From Gillisia lutea (lineage in GTDB: Bacteria > Bacteroidota > Bacteroidia > Flavobacteriales > Flavobacteriaceae): 64,000 nucleotides of DNA. The position numbers were made by a program, and so were the translations under genes. The notes below the pieces were generated by a model. The model ran no database searches, was not told the origin of the DNA, and worked only from the letters and a program-made list of their open reading frames with translations. Each line of letters starts with the position of its first letter. Within the stretch, counting starts at the first letter, position 1. This document shows, in pieces, positions 36,412-43,746 of the stretch. The stretch is from assembly GCF_021568705.1 (NCBI RefSeq), contig NZ_JAKGTH010000007.1, positions 62,001 through 126,000 on the forward strand. Reading direction: 5' to 3'.

Positions 36412-37146
36412 CTACTCTTGTTCTTCTACTTCTTCAACAAGCTTCTCGTTCTTTCTTCTTTCCTTTAAAAAATCTTTCAGGTCTTTTCCGTATTTAGATT
36501 TTTGAACTTGGGGAGTTAGAGAATTGTAAATAGTATCTAAATATTTAATATTGGCATCGAATACTTCAGACATTGCTAAGTAAGGTGCTATTTCAAGGTC
36601 TTTATTCAAAATAGCGTAGTTTACAGTGTAAAGGTATTTTCTCTTTAAAAGACCATCATATTGCTTATTAGTTTCAAGAATAAGCTCTTCGTCATTATCC
36701 CTTTGGGCTTCAAAGTTTTTTTGAATAAGCTCTAAGTTCTTATCATTAAAACGCTGCATCATATTGCGGTATTCTTTCAACTTTTCCTGATTACTTGAGC
36801 CTATAACCTTAGCATCTACCTGAAAATTTTTCAAGGTAGTATTTATTGTTACTTCCCCTTCTTCAGCAAAAAATTCAATTCTGTCGTCATACTGTACGTT
36901 GTCCACTTTATCTAAGTAGAGATACATAATTTGCGGACTCTTAATATAATCTTCCAGAATGAAGCTAGCATCACCGCTAATCACCACCGAGTCTACATTA
37001 ATCAATGCCGTGTCCTCGATCTTTTGCAGGTAGAGCGTGCCTTTTTTTAAACCTTTTACAGAACCTTTAACCAATAAATTGCTTTCCTTTTCAGAGCAAG
37101 CAGTAATGCTTAATACTAAAAGCAATAAAACACTTAATTTTTTCAT
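36412..37146 (-). CDS. DUF4369-domain lipoprotein
   Basis: This 244-residue lipoprotein has lipobox ITAC with Cys17, an N-terminal DUF4369 beta domain (LLVKGSVKGLKKGTLYLQKI, about residues 25-125) and a helical Lys/Glu-rich remainder. DUF4369 is often fused to thioredoxin domains in Bacteroidota, but none is present here. I use the ATG at 37144-37146, since the longer frame's first 30 residues do not resemble a protein start. Confidence 0.8.
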   Translation of the reverse strand: MKKLSVLLLLVLSITACSEKESNLLVKGSVKGLKKGTLYLQKIEDTALINVDSVVISGDASFILEDYIKSPQIMYLYLDKVDNVQYDDRIEFFAEEGEVTINTTLKNFQVDAKVIGSSNQEKLKEYRNMMQRFNDKNLELIQKNFEAQRDNDEELILETNKQYDGLLKRKYLYTVNYAILNKDLEIAPYLAMSEVFDANIKYLDTIYNSLTPQVQKSKYGKDLKDFLKERRKNEKLVEEVEEQE

Positions 37147-37199
37147 GAATTCATTTTGGAATGATGGGTGGCAAATATCATATAAATTTCTAATTTTTA

Positions 37200-38465
37200 C
37201 TAACTGGTAGCTGCTAATTGCATTAAAATTGTGCACAAAATTGCACCATAGGTTCCTACCACATAACCAAATACTGCTAAGAGCACTCCTACGGTAGCTA
37301 AAGAGGGGTGAAAGGCTGCGGCTACTACCGGAGCACTGGCGGCTCCTCCAACATTGGCTTGGCTTCCCACGGCAAGAAAGAAATAAGGGGCTTTTACCAA
37401 TTTAGCTACCAAAATTAATAACCCGGCATGAATTGTCATCCAAACAAGACCAATGGCTATTAAACCAGGATTGTCGAAAACCATGCTGAGGTCTACCTTC
37501 ATTCCAATAGTGGCTACAAGGATATAAATGAAAACACTTCCAATTTTACTTGCTCCGGCACCTTCATAAGATTTGAATTTGGTGAAAGACAGCAAGATTC
37601 CAATGGCGGTAGCTATAGATATCATCCAGAAGAAGGAAGAGGCAAAAGAGGATAAAGAACTTTTACTATCATTAAAAACCTCAAAATTATTTAGTAAGAA
37701 AGTTGAAATTCCATCGGCTCCCCAATGTGCAATTCCTACAGCTCCAAAAGCTAAGGCTAACATGATCATTAAATCTGCCAATGAAGGGTTTCGGGTAACA
37801 CTTTCGGCATATGTCGCAACTTTGTTTTTTAAATCGGTAATAGTAGAGTTGTCAGCTTTCAGCCAATTATCAATTCTATCAGACTTGCCTATTCCCACTA
37901 ATAAAATAGCCATCCAAAGATTTGCAATTACAATATCCACCAATACCATCCCTCCGTAAAGATCTGGATTGTATTCGTATATTTCCAGCATGGCAGCCTG
38001 ATTTGCACCACCGCCAATCCAGCTACCTGCTAAGGTTGAGAGACCGCGCCAAACAGCATCAGGACCTATACCACCAACAGTTTCTGGTGAAACTGTAGAA
38101 ATTAGCAATATAGCCAAAGGACCTCCAATTATAATTCCAACAGTCCCCGTAAAGAACATTATTAGTGCTTTGGGACCTAAATTGAAAATGGCTTTTAGGT
38201 CTATACTAAGGGTCATGAGTACCAATGAGGCGGGAAGTAGATACCGACTTGCTATAAAATATAATTGTGAAATATCATCTGAAATAATACCTAACGAATT
38301 AAAAATTGCCGGGATGAGGTAGCACATTAATAGTGCGGGTACAACAGCATAGAATTTTTTCCAGAAGCCAGTTTCTTTAGAAGAGGTGTAGAATACGAAG
38401 CCTAAGGCTATCATTAATATTCCTAAAACAATGGCATCATTTGTAAAAACAGGGGTATTCTCCAT
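37200..38465 (-). CDS. DUF819 family membrane protein
   Basis: This 421-residue integral membrane protein has about ten to twelve helices and belongs to the DUF819 family, which resembles transporters; the substrate is unknown. Marks are GGPLAILLI, the segment WIGGGANQAAMLEI and VGGAASAPVVAAAFHPSLATVGVLLA near the end. I use ATG 38463-38465 rather than a TTG eight codons upstream. Confidence 0.85.
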   Translation of the reverse strand: MENTPVFTNDAIVLGILMIALGFVFYTSSKETGFWKKFYAVVPALLMCYLIPAIFNSLGIISDDISQLYFIASRYLLPASLVLMTLSIDLKAIFNLGPKALIMFFTGTVGIIIGGPLAILLISTVSPETVGGIGPDAVWRGLSTLAGSWIGGGANQAAMLEIYEYNPDLYGGMVLVDIVIANLWMAILLVGIGKSDRIDNWLKADNSTITDLKNKVATYAESVTRNPSLADLMIMLALAFGAVGIAHWGADGISTFLLNNFEVFNDSKSSLSSFASSFFWMISIATAIGILLSFTKFKSYEGAGASKIGSVFIYILVATIGMKVDLSMVFDNPGLIAIGLVWMTIHAGLLILVAKLVKAPYFFLAVGSQANVGGAASAPVVAAAFHPSLATVGVLLAVFGYVVGTYGAILCTILMQLAATS

Positions 38466-38536
38466 GGGATCTTTAAATTTGTGCGGCAAAATACAATTTT
38501 TCTCAAACTATACTTAGCTTAACAAAGTGCCTGATA

Positions 38537-39346
38537 CTAAAATTTGAAAATTTCGTTCAAACTTTTAGCTACCCCGTCTTCAGTATTTAATGCTACAACT
38601 AATTTAGCAACCTCTTTCGCTTCTTCTCGAGCATTGCCAACAGCTATTCCGTAGCCTACATTTTTAAGCATTTCCACGTCATTATAATTATCCCCGAAGG
38701 CGACAGTTTCTTCTAAAGAATAATTAAAATGAGAATTTATTAAGGTTTCAATGGCTGTTAATTTAGAAATACTTTTGGGCGCTATTTCAAGGTAAGTAGA
38801 TTTTGATCTATATAAATGAAGATTATTTTTAAAGTTGGCGTAAAGGAAATTATAGATTTGCTCTATATGATCTTCTTCGCCCATAGCCATTATTTTATGA
38901 GCACCCTTATTTGTTGGCTTCCAGGTTTTAATAACCTCTTTGTTAGATTTGATTGTAGGAGTTACTTTGGTGTTGTTCTCTTCCCTAAGAGCCCATTTGT
39001 CCATAGTTGGAACGTACCATTCATTACGATTGTAAAAGCTTAAATGGCAATTCAATTTATTATTCCATTCTATAAGTTCTGCCATAATCTCAATGGGTAT
39101 CTCTGTAGAGCTAAGCACTTTTTGTTCATGAAGGATTAATCCTCCGTTATAGCAAATAATAGGATGATGCTCAAGATCTAATTCTTTTTGCAGATGCTGC
39201 ATGGCTGCGGGCATTCTTGCTGAAATCAGAATAAAAGGAACTTTGTTTTTTAATTTTTTTATTTCTGAAATAGTAGAAGGGGAAAGTTTCCTGTGGCTAT
39301 TAAGTAAGGTGCCATCTATATCTGAAAATACTATTTTATAATCCAT
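38537..39346 (-). CDS. Cof-type HAD-IIB phosphatase
   Basis: This 269-residue HAD hydrolase has motif I FSDIDGTLLNS with the nucleophile Asp, motif II ISAR, a C2B cap and motif IV FGDNYNDVEML. It probably dephosphorylates a sugar phosphate or flavin nucleotide. The start is ATG 39344-39346, four bases after the stop of the small Arc-like gene in another frame. Confidence 0.9.
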   Translation of the reverse strand: MDYKIVFSDIDGTLLNSHRKLSPSTISEIKKLKNKVPFILISARMPAAMQHLQKELDLEHHPIICYNGGLILHEQKVLSSTEIPIEIMAELIEWNNKLNCHLSFYNRNEWYVPTMDKWALREENNTKVTPTIKSNKEVIKTWKPTNKGAHKIMAMGEEDHIEQIYNFLYANFKNNLHLYRSKSTYLEIAPKSISKLTAIETLINSHFNYSLEETVAFGDNYNDVEMLKNVGYGIAVGNAREEAKEVAKLVVALNTEDGVAKSLNEIFKF

Positions 39347-39350
39347 CAGT

Positions 39351-39518
39351 TTACTCTTCTTTATTTTGTTTTGGGGTTCTCTTTGCATCTTTTAATGCTT
39401 TTGCTATAATATATTCCATCTGTCCATTGGTGCTTCTGAATTCATCGGAAGCCCATTTTTCAATAGCTTTCAACATATCTTCATTTAGCCGCAGGGCAAA
39501 GGCTTTCTTCTTGCTCAT
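39351..39518 (-). CDS. Small Arc-like (ribbon-helix-helix) DNA-binding protein
   Basis: This 55-residue frame reads MSKKKAFALRLNEDML, then AIEKWASDEFRSTNGQMEYI and ends in a basic tail. The beta strand KAFALRL and two helices fit the Arc/MetJ ribbon-helix-helix fold, with the usual N-G-x-(x)-E/I turn. It is tightly packed (6 bases after the hydrolase stop, 4 bases before the HAD start), which supports real coding. It may regulate its own SPFH/hydrolase/HAD run. Confidence 0.82.
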   Translation of the reverse strand: MSKKKAFALRLNEDMLKAIEKWASDEFRSTNGQMEYIIAKALKDAKRTPKQNKEE

Positions 39519-39524
39519 TATTTC

Positions 39525-40460
39525 TTATTCTAATGATTGTATAAAGTTGGTTAGAACCGGAATAAGGTCTTCATGTAAAGGTCTATGGGCTTCATTATAA
39601 GTCTTTGTATTTTGTAGTAAGTCTTCTCCCACATTTCTAAAGATGTGATTCATGTTCTCTATAATATCCAATTGAGCTTCGGGTTTAGCTGCCTTTAGTA
39701 ATTGGGCATCTTTAACCTCTACCTGAATGTCTGCGGTGCCGTTAATAATTAGCACCGGGATATCTAATTTCTTGATCTCGATGGCAGGGTCATATTTCAT
39801 CCACGACTTCATATAAGGTTGAACGCTGGGCCTGAATATAGATGCTAATAAAGGATTGTAATTCACGCTTTTCCCCGTGCTGTCTATTTCTTTAAATGCC
39901 TGTGCAGCGTTTTCAGAAAGCTCTTTAGATTGTTTGGCGATTTGTGCTACAATTATCTTGTCGATACTTTCTCCGGCTCCTGCTAAAGAAATAAAAGCTT
40001 CTGCGCCTTGCGCTGCTGCCAGCATTCCAATTAAGGAGCCTTCACTGTGACCTGCCAGAATGAGTTTGGCAAATTGATCATTAGCATTAAAATATTCTAA
40101 TATTGAATTAACATCGGTAACAAAATCTTCAAATCTAAGATCTTCTTCTTTAATTCTAAACTTGTTCATTTTGAAGATGCGCTTATCAAATCTATAAGAA
40201 GCTATACCATGTTCTCCCAGCTGATGAGCGATTTTCTTAATGCCGTCATTTTTCATCATCATCTGGTTTCCATTTCTATCGGTTGGACCAGAACCTTGTA
40301 TAAAGATCACCAGGTTGGGAGCAATTGTAGTATTTGGGATAACTAAAGTTCCATCTATCATTTCATTGATAGAAAGTTCTGTTTCAGTATAAGTTGTTTC
40401 CTGGGCATAATTTAGGTAGGAGAAAAGGAATAGGAAACTGAAATAAAGTGCTTTCTTCAT
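39525..40460 (-). CDS. Secreted alpha/beta hydrolase
   Basis: This 311-residue protein has a signal peptide (cleavage near NYAQ). Its alpha/beta-hydrolase core has an oxyanion region IFIQGSGPTDRNGN and nucleophile elbow LAGHSEGS. A late Asp in INGTADIQVEV and His in IENMNHIFRN complete the triad. It is probably a periplasmic esterase or peptidase. It lies in the SPFH-hydrolase-Arc-HAD run. Confidence 0.88.
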   Translation of the reverse strand: MKKALYFSFLFLFSYLNYAQETTYTETELSINEMIDGTLVIPNTTIAPNLVIFIQGSGPTDRNGNQMMMKNDGIKKIAHQLGEHGIASYRFDKRIFKMNKFRIKEEDLRFEDFVTDVNSILEYFNANDQFAKLILAGHSEGSLIGMLAAAQGAEAFISLAGAGESIDKIIVAQIAKQSKELSENAAQAFKEIDSTGKSVNYNPLLASIFRPSVQPYMKSWMKYDPAIEIKKLDIPVLIINGTADIQVEVKDAQLLKAAKPEAQLDIIENMNHIFRNVGEDLLQNTKTYNEAHRPLHEDLIPVLTNFIQSLE

Positions 40461-40502
40461 GATCTTTTCTTTTTAAGATTCTATTCTTTTTTTAGTTGTT
40501 TT

Positions 40503-41366
40503 TTAATGATTTAATGTTCCGGTGTTTACAACGGGAGCAACATCTTTATCGCTGCAAAGTACAACCATCAAATTACTAACCATTGCTGCTCTTCGCTCTC
40601 CATCGAGATCAACAATTTCTTTTTCGCTTAGTTCGGTTAAGGCCATTTCCACCATACTAACAGCTCCTTCCACAATTTTATGGCGGGCTGCAACAATAGC
40701 CGTGGCTTGCTGGCGTTTTAACATGGCACTAGCAATTTCATTCGCATAGGCCAAATAGCCAATTCGTGCTTCTAAAACTTCAATTCCAGCAATGTTTAGG
40801 CGTTCTTCCAGTTCCTTTTCTAAAGCTTCACTTACTTCGTTTACACTTGAGCGTAGCGTAATATCTTCATCTAAGCCTTCATCGGCAAAATTATCATAAG
40901 GATACATACTGGCCAATTTTCTCACGGCCGCATCAGTTTGTACCACTACAAAATTCTCAAAATTATTCACATCGAAAGAGGCTTTGTAAGTGTCTCGTAC
41001 TTTCCACACAAGAATGGTGCTTATCATCACAGGGTTCCCAAGCTTGTCATTTACTTTTAAACGTTCACTGTCAAAATTTCGCGCTCTAAGAGATACCTTC
41101 TTTTTGATATATAGCGGATTCACCCAAAACAGACCATTCTTTTTAACCGTGCCTTTATAATCTCCAAATAAAAGTAGAACACGGGATTCATTAGGATTAA
41201 CAAGGATCAATCCAAAAGCTAAAAATAAGGAGAGTACTAAGATGAGGATAAGCCAGAAATTTTTAAATGTTAATATGCCTGCAATACTTCCTATGAATAA
41301 AACAAAAATTAAGAAGAGCGCTAAGTACCCATTTGGAGGGCTAGATGTTTTTTCGTTTAAAGCCAT
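40503..41366 (-). CDS. SPFH/Band-7 domain membrane protein
   Basis: This 287-residue protein has two N-terminal hydrophobic segments (about residues 13-33 and 36-55), followed by an SPFH (Band 7/prohibitin) domain (SRVLLLFGDYKGTVKKNGLFWVNPL, NPVMISTILVWKVRDTYKASFDV). The later part is a helical coiled coil with ASAMLKRQQATAIVAARHKIVEGAV. SPFH proteins form membrane rings and microdomains. It leads the run that includes the hydrolase and the small Arc protein. Confidence 0.9.
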   Translation of the reverse strand: MALNEKTSSPPNGYLALFLIFVLFIGSIAGILTFKNFWLILILVLSLFLAFGLILVNPNESRVLLLFGDYKGTVKKNGLFWVNPLYIKKKVSLRARNFDSERLKVNDKLGNPVMISTILVWKVRDTYKASFDVNNFENFVVVQTDAAVRKLASMYPYDNFADEGLDEDITLRSSVNEVSEALEKELEERLNIAGIEVLEARIGYLAYANEIASAMLKRQQATAIVAARHKIVEGAVSMVEMALTELSEKEIVDLDGERRAAMVSNLMVVLCSDKDVAPVVNTGTLNH

Positions 41367-41446
41367 GATGTTTGAATTAAATGTGATATTAAAATGATAT
41401 CATAAAGATATGTTTTTAAAATTTTATTTCAAAACCTAATCTTAAC

Positions 41447-41475
41447 TTGTTTTATGGGGAGGTTCTTTATATTTG
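41447..41475 (+). promoter_or_regulatory. Flavobacterial promoter, TTG-N18-TATATTTG, for the S1/P1 nuclease
   Basis: TTG at 41447-41449 and TATATTTG at 41468-41475 match the consensus. The predicted start near 41479 leaves a leader of about 12 bases. Confidence 0.7.
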
Positions 41476-41490
41476 TGAAAATTAAAATCC

Positions 41491-42273
41491 ATGAAAAGAA
41501 TACTATTTAGTGCTGTACTATTTTTAACTCTAAATATGGGAGCATATGCACTTAATGATTGGGGCCAAACCGGGCACCGTACTACAGGTCAAATTGCTGA
41601 AATTCATTTAAGTAAAAAGGCTAAAAAAGAAATCGATAAGATATTGAATGGCAGAAGTCTGGCTTTTATATCTACATACGCTGATGAAATAAAAAGTGAT
41701 GAGCGTTTTAGAGAGTACAGCCCATGGCATTATGTAAATTTAAAAGAAGGGGAAACTACTTATACCCAAGAAACAGCAAATCCAAAAGGGGATTTATTAA
41801 TGGCTTTAAGAAAGTGTTTAAGTGTCCTAAAAGATAAAGATTCCAGTAAGGAGGATAAAGAATTTTATTTGAAGTTGCTGGTACATTTTATGGGAGATCT
41901 TCACCAGCCGCTGCACACTGGAAGAGGGGAAGATAAAGGCGGGAACGATATTCAGGTACGATGGTATAATGAGGGATCAAACCTTCATAGGGTTTGGGAT
42001 AGCGAAATGATTGACTCCTACGATATGAGTTTTTCAGAACTGGCTAACAACACCAAGAAATTATCAAAAGAGCAAAAAGCGGAACTTATCTCGGGATCTT
42101 TTGAAGACTGGATGTACGAATCTAAAGCGCTTAGTGAAAAGGTATATAATTCGGTTGAAGTTGGAGAAAAGTTAGGTTATCAATACATGTACGATTGGTT
42201 TCCTGTTGTAGGAGAGCAACTCCAAAAAGGAGGAATTCGCCTTGCTTCGGTATTAAATGAGATCTACAAATAA
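41491..42273 (+). CDS. S1/P1-type zinc-dependent nuclease
   Basis: This 260-residue secreted nuclease has a signal peptide (residues 1-20), then the zinc-ligand set of the S1/P1 family. Trp24 and His29 lie in DWGQTGHRT, followed by Asp in TYADEIKSD, His in SPWHYVN, His/Asp in HFMGDLHQPLH, and His and Asp in LHRVWDSE. Members cut single-stranded nucleic acids and remove 3'-phosphates. It probably scavenges nucleic acids outside the cell. Confidence 0.92.
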   Translation: MKRILFSAVLFLTLNMGAYALNDWGQTGHRTTGQIAEIHLSKKAKKEIDKILNGRSLAFISTYADEIKSDERFREYSPWHYVNLKEGETTYTQETANPKGDLLMALRKCLSVLKDKDSSKEDKEFYLKLLVHFMGDLHQPLHTGRGEDKGGNDIQVRWYNEGSNLHRVWDSEMIDSYDMSFSELANNTKKLSKEQKAELISGSFEDWMYESKALSEKVYNSVEVGEKLGYQYMYDWFPVVGEQLQKGGIRLASVLNEIYK

Positions 42274-42275
42274 AT

Positions 42276-42560
42276 TCATGATCTTTTAGAAATCTTATTA
42301 TTGCTAATAAAACGTTGTCGGCTGCTTTTAAAGCGGCCGATGTCATTTTGTCGAAGTTGGATATGCTTGGTTTTTCTGCCTTGTACTCTCTACCGCCAAA
42401 GTCTGAAATTCGACGGCTTAAGTTATAAGCGCATCATTTCAATAACTTTGTCTTCAGTAATTTTAAACTGGTGATAAATAGCTTCGAAAGTAGTTCTGTC
42501 TTCCCAGGCCATTTCTATAATCCGATCTATTTCTCTATTTGTAAAATTCGATAGCTTCAT
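42276..42560 (-). pseudogene. DUF2805/TIGR03643 protein gene broken by two in-frame stops
   Basis: From ATG 42558-42560 the minus strand encodes 45 residues starting MKLSNFTNREIDRIIEMAWE. TAA (42423-42425) follows, then LKPSNFRLWR, then TAG (42390-42392), then RVQGRKTKHIQLRQN and more residues in the same frame to TGA 42276-42278. The pieces together match the full-length family pattern, with the two stops at places where Glu and Lys are usual. No frameshift is needed, so two nonsense changes inactivated it. It fills the gap between the nuclease and AlkB genes. Confidence 0.85.
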
Positions 42561-42593
42561 ATTGCAAAGCTATTTGTGAGAGAACTAAACGTT

Positions 42594-43199
42594 TTATAAA
42601 ATGTTCCTAAAGGTGAGATTTATGCGGGGGGAGTGGGGGCGTGCCGTTTTAGGTAACTGGTGCTTCCAATAGTCTTGAGTAGTTCCCTTCATCAATAGTA
42701 AACTGCCATGTTCAAGCTCTAACTGATGTTTTAATCCCTTCTTGAAGGAATGTTTTAATTGAAACTTTCTTACCGCTCCTAGGCTTAAAGAAGCAATAAT
42801 TGGCTCCGGACCTAATTCTTTTTCGTTATCAGCATGCCAACCCATGCTATCTTTTTCATTTCTGTAAAGGTTTGCCAGACAGTGAGTAAATTTTAAGTGG
42901 AATCTTTCAAATAAGCTTTTGTTAATTTCCTCTAATTCTCTGGTAAAGAGCTGAGGTTTCAGGCTAAGATTAGAATATTTATATTCTTTAGAATTTATAG
43001 CATACAAGGCAGTAAGCCTGGGTTGGGCTATTCTCTTTCCAAAAAGTTTAATGTCATGCTGTTGCCAGTCTAACTGCCTTAGAAAAACATCGAAATAGCT
43101 ATTAGCCTTATCATCAGATAAAAATGCAGGATAATATTCTAAACTTGCATCTGGCAGATCTATCTCTATCCCCTCTTTATGTTCTTCAAACAAATGCAT
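42594..43199 (-). CDS. alkB: AlkB-type 2-oxoglutarate/Fe(II) dioxygenase
   Basis: This 201-residue oxygenase removes alkyl groups from damaged DNA or RNA bases. The Fe(II) ligands are in MGWHADNEKELG (His and Asp) and the His of YWKHQLPK. The 2-oxoglutarate-binding Arg is in PRINLTFR, and the nucleotide-lid region starts at RLTALYAIN. It is followed by the small DoxX protein gene on the same strand. Confidence 0.92.
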   Translation of the reverse strand: MHLFEEHKEGIEIDLPDASLEYYPAFLSDDKANSYFDVFLRQLDWQQHDIKLFGKRIAQPRLTALYAINSKEYKYSNLSLKPQLFTRELEEINKSLFERFHLKFTHCLANLYRNEKDSMGWHADNEKELGPEPIIASLSLGAVRKFQLKHSFKKGLKHQLELEHGSLLLMKGTTQDYWKHQLPKTARPHSPRINLTFRNIL

Positions 43200-43203
43200 G
43201 TTT

Positions 43204-43563
43204 CTAAATTTTTAAATAATAATATGCCCAGGCTATTAATATGAACTGAATTGGTAAGCGCAACAGTAAGACCCATTTAGGGATTCCTGCGCCTGCTTTC
43301 TCTGAAGAGAGCATATAAAAATGAACAAGTAAAAATACTAAAAGCATCAATATAATTCCATACACACTTAAATTTTTGGTAGTTGGAAAACATAATGCCA
43401 CTGCCAGAATCATTTCAGCAAGTCCGCTAAGGAAAACGAGGGTTTTGTGAGCTGGTAAATACCTGGGCATAATGCGCATATACATTCTAGGCTTAATGAA
43501 ATGATTGACTCCGGCTACAAAATAGAGGATAGCCATTAAATAAAGATGCCAGGGGTATGTCAT
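43204..43563 (-). CDS. DoxX-like small membrane protein
   Basis: This 119-residue protein has four predicted transmembrane segments, with the DoxX-like start LMAILYFVAGVNHFIKP and FLSGLAEMILAVAL in the middle. DoxX family members are linked to thiol and redox functions, but nothing specific can be read here. It is 4 bases from the AlkB gene and probably in one operon with it. Confidence 0.8.
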   Translation of the reverse strand: MTYPWHLYLMAILYFVAGVNHFIKPRMYMRIMPRYLPAHKTLVFLSGLAEMILAVALCFPTTKNLSVYGIILMLLVFLLVHFYMLSSEKAGAGIPKWVLLLRLPIQFILIAWAYYYLKI

Positions 43564-43746
43564 AATCTAAGTGGTTAATATATAAGGAATAGGGTGTGGA
43601 ACAGGTTGAAAATCTCAATTTAGTAAAATGATTTATCAAAGTGCCTGTTCTTTTAATTATTTATATAATTTAAAATGGTATTGTGTAATTGTCTAAAATA
43701 GAGTAACTTCCCACCCCATATTTACTTAAATTAACCATCATTTTCT

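Noticed and set aside
42313-42336. TCGGCTGC/GCGGCCGA hairpin after the S1/P1 nuclease as terminator
   Set aside because: It lacks a T-run and lies within the conserved reading frame of the DUF2805 remnant.
42131-42346. Minus-strand 71-residue frame across the nuclease 3' end
   Set aside because: It is a shadow frame; the real minus-strand content there is the broken DUF2805 gene in another frame.
43599-43650. GAACAGG/CCTGTTC inverted repeat upstream of the histidine kinase
   Set aside because: Only 7 bp with a loop of about 38 bases; probably chance.
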